Shown here piece after piece: positions 17,239 through 26,403 of a DNA stretch of 64,000 nt. The stretch lies in contig CP050293.1 of assembly GCA_014189435.1 (NCBI GenBank), positions 6,949,001 through 7,013,000 of the forward strand, read 5' to 3'. Position numbers and translations under genes: made by a program. The notes beneath the pieces were generated by a model, which made no database searches, had not been told where the DNA came from, and saw only the letters and a program-made list of their open reading frames with translations. Source of the stretch: Mesorhizobium loti (lineage in GTDB: Bacteria; Pseudomonadota; Alphaproteobacteria; Rhizobiales; Rhizobiaceae). Numbering within the stretch: position 1 is the first letter of the stretch; the number at the start of each line of letters is the position of its first letter.

Positions 17239-17825
17239 GTTCGAGCAATAACAATGCGGCCGCGGCACCACAGCCGCTGCCAAGCGAAGGTGGGCTGATC
17301 GGCCTCATCAGCACGATCGGCCGCGTCATGGGACGCATCGTCGGCATCTTCTTCAATGCCGGCCGTCGCACCATCGACCAGGTCATCCGCAACGTGCTGC
17401 CGTTCATGGCCTTCGTAACCATGCTCATCGGTCTGATCCTGTACACCGGCATCGGCGATGTGCTGGCGCAGCCGATGGGTCCGCTGGCCAACAACATCGT
17501 CGGCCTGCTGATCATCTCGGCGATCTGCGGCTTGCCGTTCCTGTCGCCCATCCTCGGGCCAGGCGCTGTCATCGCGCAGGTCATCGGCGTCGCCATCATC
17601 GGCCCGCAGATCGCCAACGGCACGATTTCGCCTGCGATGGCACTGCCGGCGCTGTTTGCCTACAATACCCAGGTGGGCTGCGACTTCGTCCCCGTTGGCC
17701 TGGCGCTCGGTGAGGCCAAACCCAAGACGATCGAAATCGGTGTTCCGGCGGTGCTCATCAGCCGCCAGATCATGGGCCCGGTCTCGGTGCTGATCGCCTG
17801 GGTCGTCAGCCTGATCGTGTTCTAA
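17235..17825 (+). CDS. srlE: PTS glucitol/sorbitol-type IIBC membrane component (C-terminal half of SrlE)
   Basis: A 196-residue membrane protein that matches the membrane half of SrlE. It has several helices and the conserved LPFLSPILGPGAVIAQVIGV and NTQVGCDFVPVGLALGEA segments. The first ~40 residues are a flexible, Ala/Pro-rich cytoplasmic leader that may replace the covalent link to the IIB domain. ATG 17235 overlaps the IIB stop. IIA follows after 27 bases. Confidence 0.83.
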   Translation: MSSSNNNAAAAPQPLPSEGGLIGLISTIGRVMGRIVGIFFNAGRRTIDQVIRNVLPFMAFVTMLIGLILYTGIGDVLAQPMGPLANNIVGLLIISAICGLPFLSPILGPGAVIAQVIGVAIIGPQIANGTISPAMALPALFAYNTQVGCDFVPVGLALGEAKPKTIEIGVPAVLISRQIMGPVSVLIAWVVSLIVF

Positions 17826-17852
17826 GACAGATACAAAAATGAGGTTCGCCAT

Positions 17853-18233
17853 ATGACGGTTCTGCTGAGAACACGGGTCACTGCCATCGGACCCGAAGTG
17901 GCGGACCTTGCCGAAGGGGGCGTGGTCATCCTGTTCGCGGATGGCTCGCCACCGGAGCTTGCCGAGGTTTCGGTGCTCCACAAGACGGAGCAGGGACCAA
18001 GTGACGGAGCGCCCGCCAAGGGCGCTTCGATCACCCTCGGCCCGGTTGCCGCAGTTATAACGGCGGTCGGTTCCAGCGCCTGGAGCAAGGTGCTCGAAAT
18101 GGGCCATGTCGTCATCTCGTTCAACGGCGCCACCGAGGCCGAGAGGCCGGGCGAAATCTGTGCATCGCAAGTCGATCCGCAAGCGCTCGTGGCCGCCCTG
18201 AAGACCGGCGCGATCATCACCATCGCCGCCTGA
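17853..18233 (+). CDS. srlB: PTS glucitol/sorbitol-type IIA component
   Basis: A 126-residue cytoplasmic IIA protein of the glucitol family, passing phosphate from HPr to IIB. The conserved part includes VTAIGPEVADLAEGGVVILFADGSPPELAEVSVLH, whose final His is the likely phospho-acceptor, and ITLGPVAAVITAVGSSAWSKVLEMGHVVISFNG. It lies between the IIBC gene and the HPr-EI fusion, 56 bases before the latter. Confidence 0.82.
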   Translation: MTVLLRTRVTAIGPEVADLAEGGVVILFADGSPPELAEVSVLHKTEQGPSDGAPAKGASITLGPVAAVITAVGSSAWSKVLEMGHVVISFNGATEAERPGEICASQVDPQALVAALKTGAIITIAA

Positions 18234-18289
18234 CAGCATTCGCGCCGCGGTCTATGTTGGGAGCGGCGCCCAAAACCAGAGTATTTGCC

Positions 18290-20275
18290 ATGGAACGCTC
18301 GACCATCGTCAGAGTGCATGAAGGTTTGCACGCCCGTCCCGCGACGCGGTTCGTGAAGCTCGCCAAGGGCTTCGAATCCGATGTCGAACTGGTCAAGGAC
18401 GGAAAGGCGGTCAGCGCCAAGAGTTCGGTCAAGCTGATGCTTTTGGCGGTCAAGGAAAACCAGGAAGTCACGGTGCGGGCGAACGGCGCCGATGCCATCG
18501 AGGCGCTCGAGGCGCTGATCGGCTATCTCGAGAATCCGAGGGCTGGCCTGGATGATGAAGCGGAAGCGCAGAGCCCGGCGAATGATGCCGGGCAGGAAGC
18601 GGTACCCGCGCCAGTGCCCGAATCAGCGCCGGCAGCACTTGGCCGAACAAACGGCTTGCGCGGCGTGGCCGCAAGCGAGGGTTTCGCCATTGGCCCGGCC
18701 TTTGCGCATTTCCCGCCTGATATAGCCGGACAAGGCCGCATGTTGCAGGCCGAGGAGATCGGCGGAGAGATCGACAGGTTCCGCGCTGCGGTCCGCGCGG
18801 TCCAGGCACGCATGGACCATGCGTTGGCGCAGGACAGCCTGTCGGCTGGAGACCGCGGCATCGTCGCCGCACTCCGGGACATTGCCGCCGACGACAGTCT
18901 GACTGGCGAGGCCGAGGGCCTGATCAAGGGCGGCAACGATGCGATTTCGGCGGTCATCACCGCAGCCTCCACCATCGCCGCCGATTTCAGCGCTGTCGAT
19001 GACCACTATCTCAATGCGCGGGCGGACGATGTCCACGCCGTTGGGCGGCAGATTTGCCTGGTGTTGCTGGGCCAAGACGATGTCAGCCTCGAAAACATCC
19101 CCGAAGGCGCCATTCTGATCGCCGACGATATCGGCGCCTGGGATCTGGCGCGCGCGCCGCTGAAGCGCATCGGCGGCGTGGTGTGCGGCCATGGCGGCGC
19201 CACCTCGCACATCGCCATCATTGCCCGCTCGCACGGCATTCCGGCCGTGCTCGGCCTCGGCGACCAGATCAATGCCTTGCGCATCGCGCGAGACGTCGCG
19301 CTCGACGGCAATGGCGGCCATGTGATCATCGATCCCGACGCGGCGACCCGCGCCGATTTCGCCGGCCGCGTTGAAGCGGCGGCGAAGGAGCGCGCCGGCT
19401 TGACCGTCTTCAAGACGGTGACGCCGAAGCTCGCCGACGGCAGGATCATCGAGGTCGCGGCCAATATCGGCTCGCTGGAGGAGATCGAGGCAGCACTAGA
19501 GGCTGGCGCCATGGGCGTCGGCCTGTTCCGCACCGAGCTTCTGTTCATGCGCCATATGCATCTGCCCTCGGAAGACATGCAGGCCGAGACCTATGCGGCG
19601 CTGGCCAAGGCTTTTGCGCCTTATCCGGTCATCGTGCGCACGCTCGACATTGGCGGCGACAAGCCGATCGCCGGCATCGAATTTCCCGATGAGGAAAACC
19701 CCTTCCTCGGCTGGCGCGGCATTCGCATGTGTCTCGACCGGCCCGACATCTTCAAGCGTCAACTCAGGGCGCTGCTGCGGGCCGCCGTGCTCGGCAACAT
19801 CAAGGTGATGCTGCCGATGGTGTCGGATATTTCCGAAGTCACGCGCACCCGCGCACTCGTTGAGGAATGTGCCGCCGAACTGAAAGCCGAAGGCGTGCCG
19901 CATGCGACGTTCGATCTCGGCGTGATGATCGAGACCCCGGCTGCCGTGCTGATCGCGCCGGCACTGGCCAAGAAGGTGGCTTTCTTCTCGATCGGCACCA
20001 ATGACCTCACCCAGTACATCATGGCCGCCGACCGGCTCAACCCGACCGTGGCCAAGCTCAACGATGTCACCAATCCAGCCGTCATGTCGGCGATCGAGAT
20101 GACGGCAAAAGCCGGGGTCGCCGCCGGCATCATGGTCGGCATGTGTGGTGAGGCGGCCGGCCGTCCCGACCTCATTGCGACGTTCGTGAAGATGGGGCTG
20201 ACCGAGCTCTCGATGAGCCCGGCCTCGATCCAGCGCGCCAAGAAGACGATCATGGCGATGGCTTCTGGAGACTAA
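18290..20275 (+). CDS. ptsI: HPr-Enzyme I fusion phosphotransferase
   Basis: A 661-residue fusion of both general PTS proteins. Residues about 1-90 are HPr with the phospho-His in GLHARPA and the SAKSS block; an Ala/Pro-rich linker follows to ~120. The rest is Enzyme I, with phospho-His in GGATSHIAIIARSHGIPAVL, the PEP site GIEFPDEENPFLGWRGIR and the catalytic Cys in VGMCGEAA. It moves phosphate from PEP to the IIA at 17853. ATG 18290 begins HPr normally; an upstream in-frame ATG at 18254 adds 12 unrelated residues. Alphaproteobacteria usually have only the nitrogen-PTS set, so a dedicated sugar EI/HPr is notable. Confidence 0.88.
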   Translation: MERSTIVRVHEGLHARPATRFVKLAKGFESDVELVKDGKAVSAKSSVKLMLLAVKENQEVTVRANGADAIEALEALIGYLENPRAGLDDEAEAQSPANDAGQEAVPAPVPESAPAALGRTNGLRGVAASEGFAIGPAFAHFPPDIAGQGRMLQAEEIGGEIDRFRAAVRAVQARMDHALAQDSLSAGDRGIVAALRDIAADDSLTGEAEGLIKGGNDAISAVITAASTIAADFSAVDDHYLNARADDVHAVGRQICLVLLGQDDVSLENIPEGAILIADDIGAWDLARAPLKRIGGVVCGHGGATSHIAIIARSHGIPAVLGLGDQINALRIARDVALDGNGGHVIIDPDAATRADFAGRVEAAAKERAGLTVFKTVTPKLADGRIIEVAANIGSLEEIEAALEAGAMGVGLFRTELLFMRHMHLPSEDMQAETYAALAKAFAPYPVIVRTLDIGGDKPIAGIEFPDEENPFLGWRGIRMCLDRPDIFKRQLRALLRAAVLGNIKVMLPMVSDISEVTRTRALVEECAAELKAEGVPHATFDLGVMIETPAAVLIAPALAKKVAFFSIGTNDLTQYIMAADRLNPTVAKLNDVTNPAVMSAIEMTAKAGVAAGIMVGMCGEAAGRPDLIATFVKMGLTELSMSPASIQRAKKTIMAMASGD

Positions 20276-20298
20276 ACCTGAGTGACCGCTACCGTCAG

Positions 20299-21096
20299 TT
20301 ACGGCAAATGGGCAAGCAAGGTGGCGAAAACGGGTGTCAATTCAGCGATCGGGCTCGCCTTGGCGCAGGCCTGAACGATACGGTCATGACGGATATCGGC
20401 GGCCAGGATGGCGATCTCCAGCATGTCCGGCTCCGGCGCGCCGTCCCTGCCGGTGGTCGCCAGGCCGCAGGCCAGAGCGAGCGGCGCCAGGCAGCTTATG
20501 TCTTGCGTCCGGCCGGCCGCCGGCGTTTCCGGCGCGGTCTCGGCAAAGCGAACGGGACGGTGGTTGAGGCACTCGACCAGCAGCGCCGAACAGCTGGCCG
20601 CGATTGCCTGCAGTCCAGCATCCGGCGCGGCCAATGCGGCCAGGAGATCGCCATGCCGCTTGCGCATCGCGGCATGGACGGCGGCGAAATCGGCTTCGAG
20701 GATGCGGGCATTGTCGATGTTCAGGCCGGCAAGCACCGCCTTGGTCAGATAATACATATCGCGCCGGAACAGGCGCTCGGCGCTCAGCTGGCGATCCTCG
20801 TTGCCGACCGGGAAGTAGGTGCCGAGGCCTTTTACCGTCGTGCCGTCCACCTTGATCGGGCGCTCATGCGGGACAAAGGATTCGGCGATCGACAGCGCTT
20901 CGTCGACGGCACTCGCGGCATGGCTGAGCAGGCCTTCGATGCCCTTGCCCGGAAACGGCGGCAGATGGCTGGTTGCTTCGCGCAGCACACTGGCGTCGCC
21001 ACTGCCGTCGTGGCGGCTTTGGCGGATGATTTCGCGGACTTCCCGCAGCCGGTCCTTGAGATTGACGCGGACATCTTCGGAGATTTGTCGGAGCAT
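20299..21096 (-). CDS. Hypothetical protein, 265 residues, divergent from the SorC regulator
   Basis: I do not recognise a family. The protein is soluble and mostly helical by composition, Ala/Leu-rich in the C-terminal half, without a signal peptide. ATG 21096 (MLRQISEDV) is chosen because the longer frame to 21303 runs into the regulator gene and reads as noncoding. It ends 24 bases from the EI stop (convergent) and shares its promoter region with the SorC regulator at 21255. Position suggests a link with polyol metabolism, nothing more. Confidence 0.55.
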   Translation of the reverse strand: MLRQISEDVRVNLKDRLREVREIIRQSRHDGSGDASVLREATSHLPPFPGKGIEGLLSHAASAVDEALSIAESFVPHERPIKVDGTTVKGLGTYFPVGNEDRQLSAERLFRRDMYYLTKAVLAGLNIDNARILEADFAAVHAAMRKRHGDLLAALAAPDAGLQAIAASCSALLVECLNHRPVRFAETAPETPAAGRTQDISCLAPLALACGLATTGRDGAPEPDMLEIAILAADIRHDRIVQACAKASPIAELTPVFATLLAHLP

Positions 21097-21163
21097 CGCG
21101 GATCGCCTCGAAATTGCTGCGGATGGCCGCCAACAGGGGGCGGCCACCACCTCTACATTGTTC

Positions 21164-21185
21164 CTATCGATTGGTAGATCAATAG
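21164..21185. promoter_or_regulatory. Putative operator in the divergent SorC/hypothetical promoter
   Basis: CTATCGAT (21164-21171) and ATCAATAG (21178-21185) form an inverted repeat with one mismatch around a 6-base spacer. It lies 70 bases upstream of the SorC regulator and 68 bases upstream of the divergent gene. SorC/DeoR-type regulators commonly bind such sites in their own promoters. Confidence 0.4.
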
Positions 21186-21254
21186 GCGATACTAGACCAG
21201 CATGCAGAATCGGCGACGGCGCGCTCGTCCGTCGCTGCAGGGGGAGAGACAGGC

Positions 21255-22265
21255 GTGGGCAGGCGACGACAGGGCGAAAGCGAAGACGGGCGAGGCGCGG
21301 CAACCGAGCAGGTCGCCAGCGAAAGCCGGACGGATCGCCTCAGGATCCGCGCCGCCTGGATGTATTTCGTCGAGCAGATGACGCAGAACGAGATCGCCGA
21401 TGTGCTCGGCGTCGGCCGCGTCACCATCGTGCGCATGCTGGCGGACGCCCGTGCGCGCAACGAGGTGAAGATCAGCATCGAGAGCGAATTGTCGGAAATC
21501 GTGCGGCTGGAGCGCGCACTGGAAAAGACCTTCGGGCTGCAGCAGGCGCTGGTGGCGCCGCTTTCCACGCCCGATGCCGACCCGATACCGGCGATCAGCG
21601 CCAAGACCGGCAGTTTCCTCGCCGACACGATGAAGTCCGGCATGCGTGTCGGCGTCGGCTGGGGTCAGACGCTGTTCTCGAGCCTGCCCTTCATCAGCGC
21701 CAAGTCGCTCACCGACTTCAAGGTCATTTCGCTGCTTGGCGGTGTTGGCGTCGTGCGCCGCTACAACCCGGCCGAGTTCGCCTGGCGCTTCGCCCAAATC
21801 TTCCAGGGCGACGGTTATCTGATCCCGACGCCGGCCGTCGTCGACAGCGTCGAGACCAAGATCGCGCTGGTCGAGCGCTGCGGCCTGCAGGAGGTTTTCG
21901 AGATGGCCAACGTGCTCGATGCAGTTCTGCTGAGCGTCGGCGGCATTGCCTCGGCCACCACCTTCTCTCGCGGCGGCTTTCTCAAGGAAGCGGATCGCGA
22001 GGCCCTGCTTGCGCGTGGCGCCGTTGGCGACCTTCTGTTCCATTTCTTCGACCGCAATGGCGATCTGGTCGACCATCCCGTCAACAGCCACGTGATGTCG
22101 GTGGATGTCGACCGTTTGCGCGCGGCGCCGATCCGCATCCTCACCTCCGGCGGTGCGGAGAAGACCGAGGCGCTGCTCGGCGCCATGACCCTCATCGCCC
22201 CGACCATCCTGATCACCGACGAGGAAAGCGCGCGGCGCATGCTGGAAGCGGTCAGCGGAAGCTGA
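21255..22265 (+). CDS. SorC/DeoR-family sugar-binding transcriptional regulator
   Basis: A 336-residue regulator. The helix-turn-helix is at about residues 40-65 ([25 protein letters not shown]). The remainder is the SorC effector domain that binds sugar phosphates ([37 protein letters not shown]). The start is GTG 21255 with GGGGGAGAGA upstream. Its 3' end overlaps the convergent HAD gene by 14 bases. It is flanked by the PTS operon and the first kinase/aldolase block and may control either. EryD-like regulators belong to the same family. Confidence 0.82.
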   Translation: MGRRRQGESEDGRGAATEQVASESRTDRLRIRAAWMYFVEQMTQNEIADVLGVGRVTIVRMLADARARNEVKISIESELSEIVRLERALEKTFGLQQALVAPLSTPDADPIPAISAKTGSFLADTMKSGMRVGVGWGQTLFSSLPFISAKSLTDFKVISLLGGVGVVRRYNPAEFAWRFAQIFQGDGYLIPTPAVVDSVETKIALVERCGLQEVFEMANVLDAVLLSVGGIASATTFSRGGFLKEADREALLARGAVGDLLFHFFDRNGDLVDHPVNSHVMSVDVDRLRAAPIRILTSGGAEKTEALLGAMTLIAPTILITDEESARRMLEAVSGS

Positions 22266-23103
22266 AGCTGTCCGTGATGTAGTCCGGCCAGGCCTGCTGT
22301 TCGTTGAAAACAGCGGCGAGATCCGGTGTGTCCGCCAGTATTCCACTCAGAACCAGCGCCGTGGCGATGCCGGCGTTGTTTCCCCCTGATATGTCGTGCT
22401 CGACGCTGTCGCCGACGCAGACCACGGTGCCACGGTCTGGATTGCCCGCCATCTCCAGTGCCGCGTCGAAAATCGCCTTGTAGGGTTTGCCGATACGGGT
22501 GACGCTGCCGCCGAGGGTTTCGTAGAGATCGGCGATCTCGCCGGCGCCGAAGCGGGGGCCGACAGCCGTCAGCATGATCTTGTCGGGATTGGTGCAGAAG
22601 CACGGCACCTGTCGCGCCGCTGCCGGGGCAAGCAGCCTGATGTAATGGTCGAGGTCGTAGCGATCGCCCTCGCTGGCCGAGATCAGCACCAGTTCGGCGT
22701 CTTCACCGGCCTCCGTCAGCACGAAGGGCAGACCTTCGATCGCGGTGCGGTCGCCGTCGCGGCTGATCAGCAGGCATTTTGTCCCGGGGCGCAGCTTTCC
22801 CGTTGCCGCCATCTCACTAAAGGATCGCCACGCCACCTCGCCGGAAGAGACAAAATGGTCCCAGCTTCCCGGCTCGAAGCCGAGTTTAATGAGCCGGCTT
22901 TCATTGGGTTGTGCCCGCTTGCCGGAATTGGAAATCAGCACGACGGTCTTGCCGGCGCGCTTCAGAGCCGACAGGGCCGCCACCGCGCCCGGATAGGGCC
23001 GCGTGCCGTCATGCAGAACGCCGAACTGGTCGAGCAGGAAGGTCTCGTAGCGCTCCGCCAGTGGCCCGATGCCATCGAGACGTTCGATTGTTTTCGTGCT
23101 CAT
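22252..23103 (-). CDS. HAD-superfamily class IIA hydrolase
   Basis: A 283-residue hydrolase of the NagD-like IIA group. Motif I is [12 protein letters not shown], where the second catalytic Asp of DxD is replaced by a Gln-Phe-Gly context typical of this branch (DQFGVLHDG). Motif II is ISNSGK, Lys of RIGKPY is motif III and [12 protein letters not shown] is motif IV. It is the last gene of a three-gene operon with an FGGY kinase (4-base overlap) and a class II aldolase. A sugar-phosphate phosphatase role in the same pathway fits. Confidence 0.78.
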   Translation of the reverse strand: MSTKTIERLDGIGPLAERYETFLLDQFGVLHDGTRPYPGAVAALSALKRAGKTVVLISNSGKRAQPNESRLIKLGFEPGSWDHFVSSGEVAWRSFSEMAATGKLRPGTKCLLISRDGDRTAIEGLPFVLTEAGEDAELVLISASEGDRYDLDHYIRLLAPAAARQVPCFCTNPDKIMLTAVGPRFGAGEIADLYETLGGSVTRIGKPYKAIFDAALEMAGNPDRGTVVCVGDSVEHDISGGNNAGIATALVLSGILADTPDLAAVFNEQQAWPDYITDSFSFR

Positions 23104-24374
23104 AGAAGCCCCGCCTTGGCCGCGCCCTTCAGCGCCAGCCGCGCCGTGCCGGCGGCGGCCTCGTCCGAAAGTGCCGGCAGGAAGGTGACGCCGAGCTTGC
23201 GCTGCCGGATTGCCGTCCAGGCCGGGTTTGCCGCACCGCCACCGACGCTCCTGACCGATGTCAGCGCAGGCGCGCCGAGTTCGGCGAGCCTGTCATAGCC
23301 AAGAGCCTCGATCGCGGCGATGCCTTCGAACATCGCTTTCAGATAGTCGGCGTCGTCCGCTGGCCGGGGCGTGAGGCGTGGCGGCAACGCCGGATCGGCG
23401 ATCGGGAAGCGTTCGCCTGAAGTGCTGAGCGGGTAGTAGTCGAGGCCGGTCGTGGTCGTGGGGTCGATTACCGCGCTGAGTTCGATGATGCGCGCGAGCG
23501 GAAAATGCTGGGCGAGCACCTTGCCGCCGGAATTCGAAGCGCCGCCCGCCAGCCAGGCGTTGCCGAGCCGATGGCTGTAGATGCCGAAGCGCGGCGCCGA
23601 GATCGGCCGGTCGGACAGGATCTTGATGGTCAGCGAGGATCCCAGCGCCGTGACGCAGTCGCCGGTGGCCGCGGCGCCGGTCGCCAGGAACGAGGCGCAG
23701 CCGTCCGTCGTTCCGGCGACAACGGCCACATCGCGCCGCAAGCCGAACAGCTCCGCGGCGGCAGCGGCGAGGGTGCCGGTGACATCGCCCGGCTCGACGA
23801 CGCGCGGCAGCAGTTCCATGCGCATTCCGGCCGCCGCGATCCAGTCCGGCCAGCGGCGAGCCTCGACGTCATAGCCTGTCTTCAGCGCATTGTTCTCGTC
23901 GCTGATATCGAAGCGGCCGGAGAAGTTTCCGGCGATCCAGTCGGCCTGGTGCAGCACCGCCGCAGTGCCAGCTACGCTCTGGAAGCGCAGCGCCTTGGCG
24001 AGGCCGGATGTCGCTCCGTGCGCGGCGCTTGCAGCCGGCGCCTCGCGGGCGATCGCGGCCAGGATGTCGCCGTCGGCGACCTTGTCGTTGTACATCAGCG
24101 GCTCGGCCAGCGGCCGCCCGGCAATATCGACCGGCAGCAGTGTGCCCGACGTGCCATCGATGGCGATGGCGCGGACCGCTGCGCGGTCGATGCCGGAAAG
24201 CAACTCCGTCAGTGCCGCCTGAACCGCTTGCCACCATGCCGTGGGGTCGCGGCCATTGCGACCAAATCTGTCGAGCGGAACGGCGGAATGCCCGGCTAGG
24301 GAAAAATCCGGGCGCATGGCGACGGCGCGCGCACCTGAAGTGCCGATGTCGATGCCGATGACGAGTGGCATCAT
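23100..24374 (-). CDS. FGGY-family carbohydrate kinase (first copy)
   Basis: A 424-residue sugar kinase of the FGGY family, which phosphorylates pentuloses, hexuloses or polyols with ATP. The N-terminal phosphate motif [14 protein letters not shown], the middle [13 protein letters not shown] and the C-terminal adenosine motif [16 protein letters not shown] are visible. At 424 residues it is shorter than classical xylulokinase. It lies between the aldolase (15 bases away) and the HAD hydrolase (overlap), so its product is probably cleaved by that aldolase. Substrate undetermined. Confidence 0.82.
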   Translation of the reverse strand: MMPLVIGIDIGTSGARAVAMRPDFSLAGHSAVPLDRFGRNGRDPTAWWQAVQAALTELLSGIDRAAVRAIAIDGTSGTLLPVDIAGRPLAEPLMYNDKVADGDILAAIAREAPAASAAHGATSGLAKALRFQSVAGTAAVLHQADWIAGNFSGRFDISDENNALKTGYDVEARRWPDWIAAAGMRMELLPRVVEPGDVTGTLAAAAAELFGLRRDVAVVAGTTDGCASFLATGAAATGDCVTALGSSLTIKILSDRPISAPRFGIYSHRLGNAWLAGGASNSGGKVLAQHFPLARIIELSAVIDPTTTTGLDYYPLSTSGERFPIADPALPPRLTPRPADDADYLKAMFEGIAAIEALGYDRLAELGAPALTSVRSVGGGAANPAWTAIRQRKLGVTFLPALSDEAAAGTARLALKGAAKAGLL

Positions 24375-24389
24375 GTCATCTGTCCTTTG

Positions 24390-25433
24390 CTAGCCGCCGG
24401 CCGCGTTGAGCTTCTGGCGATACTGCTCGGCGTCCCAGTTGACCAGCTCGTCATTCTCGGCGGCGGTGAGATAATTCAACCGCGCCGCGACGTCGATGCG
24501 CGCCGTCACGTCGGCGAGGCAGCGTTGCATGGCGTCGGCGCCGGCGCTGGCGTCGCTGCGCATCAACACGCCGGCGCCGGGAAACAGGATCGCGGCCGGT
24601 GGTGTGCCCAGTCGTGCGATGACGTCGGCCACGGTCTCGCCGGGCCCCGCCACGACCGAGCCCTGGCCGAGGAAGATGACATGGTCCGGATAGAGGCTGC
24701 CGGCCTCCGCCATGCGGCGGCTCTCCGGGTCGAGCGCGACCGCATGCGCTTCGACATCGGCCGGCAATCTGTAACCGCTGTCGCCGGCAAGCACCGTCAA
24801 AGCCGCGAAGTCGGGTGCGGCGGTCGCGCGCGCCGGCCGGGCCAGCAGCGACCGGACGCGGCGCAGCAGAAGCTCCGCCTCGGCGACGGTTTCGGCAGCG
24901 ACGACCAGCCCGTGATTGCCAAGGATCAGCACGTCGACATCAGGCCGAAGCTTTTCGGCAATGCCTCGGGCAAGCGGCAGGCCTGGCCGGAAATAGGGCA
25001 CATAGGCCCATTCGATGCCATCGAGCCGCCTGGCGACCTCGGCCGCGCCATCGGTCTGCACGGCAAGCGAGATGGTGTCGACGCAATGGACATGCAGGAC
25101 GACGCGCTGCGGCATCAAGGCGTGTACCGTGGTCTCGATCGATGGACGCAAGCCGCGCGGGTTGAGCGCCGCAATGGTGAAACCCTGCGGCTGGTCGGCG
25201 GCGCGGTCGCGCTGTTCGACCGCCCTGAGCAGCGGCGCCATCGCCACCGGCACCATGATGTCGTCGGTGAGCGCGTCCTTCAGCCAGGTGCCGGAGGCCT
25301 TGATCCACAGCGTGTCGCCAGCTTTCAGCGAAGTGTTGCCGCCTGCTGCCTGGGTCAGATGCGGGCTCTGCCCGATGCTGGCCGAAAGCGCCCGCAAGGC
25401 CGCCAGTTCCTGCGCATCAGCTTGGGTCGCCAT
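24390..25433 (-). CDS. Class II aldolase/adducin-family protein
   Basis: A 347-residue zinc aldolase-like protein of the fuculose/rhamnulose-1-phosphate aldolase superfamily. AAGGNTSLK near residue 30 is the phosphate-binding loop, HVHCVDT carries two zinc His, and ILGNHGLVV supplies a third. A second half of about 130 residues after the aldolase domain makes it longer than FucA (~215). ATG 25433 is the first gene of its operon, reading away from the DeoR regulator. Retro-aldol cleavage of a ketose phosphate made by one of the FGGY kinases is likely. Confidence 0.8.
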   Translation of the reverse strand: MATQADAQELAALRALSASIGQSPHLTQAAGGNTSLKAGDTLWIKASGTWLKDALTDDIMVPVAMAPLLRAVEQRDRAADQPQGFTIAALNPRGLRPSIETTVHALMPQRVVLHVHCVDTISLAVQTDGAAEVARRLDGIEWAYVPYFRPGLPLARGIAEKLRPDVDVLILGNHGLVVAAETVAEAELLLRRVRSLLARPARATAAPDFAALTVLAGDSGYRLPADVEAHAVALDPESRRMAEAGSLYPDHVIFLGQGSVVAGPGETVADVIARLGTPPAAILFPGAGVLMRSDASAGADAMQRCLADVTARIDVAARLNYLTAAENDELVNWDAEQYRQKLNAAGG

Positions 25434-25516
25434 GGCGCTTTTCCTCCAACGGCTCGGCCGTGTCCTGCGCGAAATCCCGTTGCCGGGATCGAATTGGCGC
25501 TGATATCGCAGATACG

Positions 25517-25542
25517 AGTGATCTACGTCAACAGTGATCTAC
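25517..25542. promoter_or_regulatory. Direct repeats in the divergent aldolase/DeoR promoter
   Basis: AGTGATCTAC occurs twice, at 25517-25526 and 25533-25542, 16 bases apart. Both copies lie in the 190-base gap between two divergent operons and are plausible binding sites for the DeoR regulator at 25624. A single regulator could thereby control both halves of the pathway. Confidence 0.45.
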
Positions 25543-25623
25543 TATCATCAAAACCCGCTTGCAATCTGGCTAATGTTGAGTAAGTTGCGCCAATTGCCAT
25601 AAAAAAGGGCATTCGGGAGGAAA

Positions 25624-26403
25624 GTGTTGAGCGACTCCGGCCGCCAGCGTCAGATCGTCGAACTGCTGCGGGATCGCCCGTTCGCCTCGGTGCGCGAGCT
25701 GCAGGAGCGGCTCGGCGTTTCGGCCGCGACGGTCAGGCGCGACATCGACAGGATCGACGAGGCTGGTGAAGCACGGAAGGTCTATGGCGGCATCTCGGCG
25801 CTCGAAGGCGCTTCCCAGGCTGAGGTCGCCTATGCCAGGCCCTATGACGAGAACCGCGACCTTGCGGTCGAGGCCAAGCGGCAGATCGCAGCTCTCGCGG
25901 CGACCATGGTGCGCGACGGCGATGCGGTCATCGTGCATGGCGGCTCGACCTGCTTCCATCTCGGGGTCAAGCTCGCCGAGCGCAACATCCGCCTTTACAC
26001 CAACTCCATGCCGCTGGCGGCCTATCTCAGCGACCACGGCCATTGCAGCCTGACAGTTGCCGGCGGCGACCTGCATCGCGAACCCGGCATCATCCATTCG
26101 CTCAGCCAGGCCGTGCCCTTCTACGCCTCGAAATTCTTTCTCGGCGCGCAAGGCCTTGGTCAGGAAGGCGTGATGGAATCGCATCCGCTGCTGGTGCGCT
26201 CCATCATCGATCTCAGCCTGTGCGCCGACCAGATCGTGGTGCTGGCCGACAGCCGCAAACTGTCGATCCATGCACGCAACGTCGCGCTGCCGCTTTCCCG
26301 CATCGGCACGCTGGTCACCGACGACGGCCTCTCCGACACCGATGCGCGCATGCTGGAAGATGCCGGCGTCATGGTGCGGATAGCCTCGGGAGCCATCCAG
26401 TGA
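25624..26403 (+). CDS. DeoR-family transcriptional regulator
   Basis: A 259-residue DeoR/GlpR-type repressor. The winged helix-turn-helix occupies residues ~5-60 (RQRQIVELLRDRPFASVRELQERLGVSAATVRRDI), followed by the effector domain with HGGSTCFHLG and the late SRKLSIHARN. GGAGG ends 3 bases before GTG 25624 and 6 bases before TTG 25627; the TTG has the better spacing. It overlaps the next kinase gene by 4 bases, so it is the first gene of the importer operon and probably controls it in response to a phosphorylated sugar. Confidence 0.85.
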   Translation: MLSDSGRQRQIVELLRDRPFASVRELQERLGVSAATVRRDIDRIDEAGEARKVYGGISALEGASQAEVAYARPYDENRDLAVEAKRQIAALAATMVRDGDAVIVHGGSTCFHLGVKLAERNIRLYTNSMPLAAYLSDHGHCSLTVAGGDLHREPGIIHSLSQAVPFYASKFFLGAQGLGQEGVMESHPLLVRSIIDLSLCADQIVVLADSRKLSIHARNVALPLSRIGTLVTDDGLSDTDARMLEDAGVMVRIASGAIQ

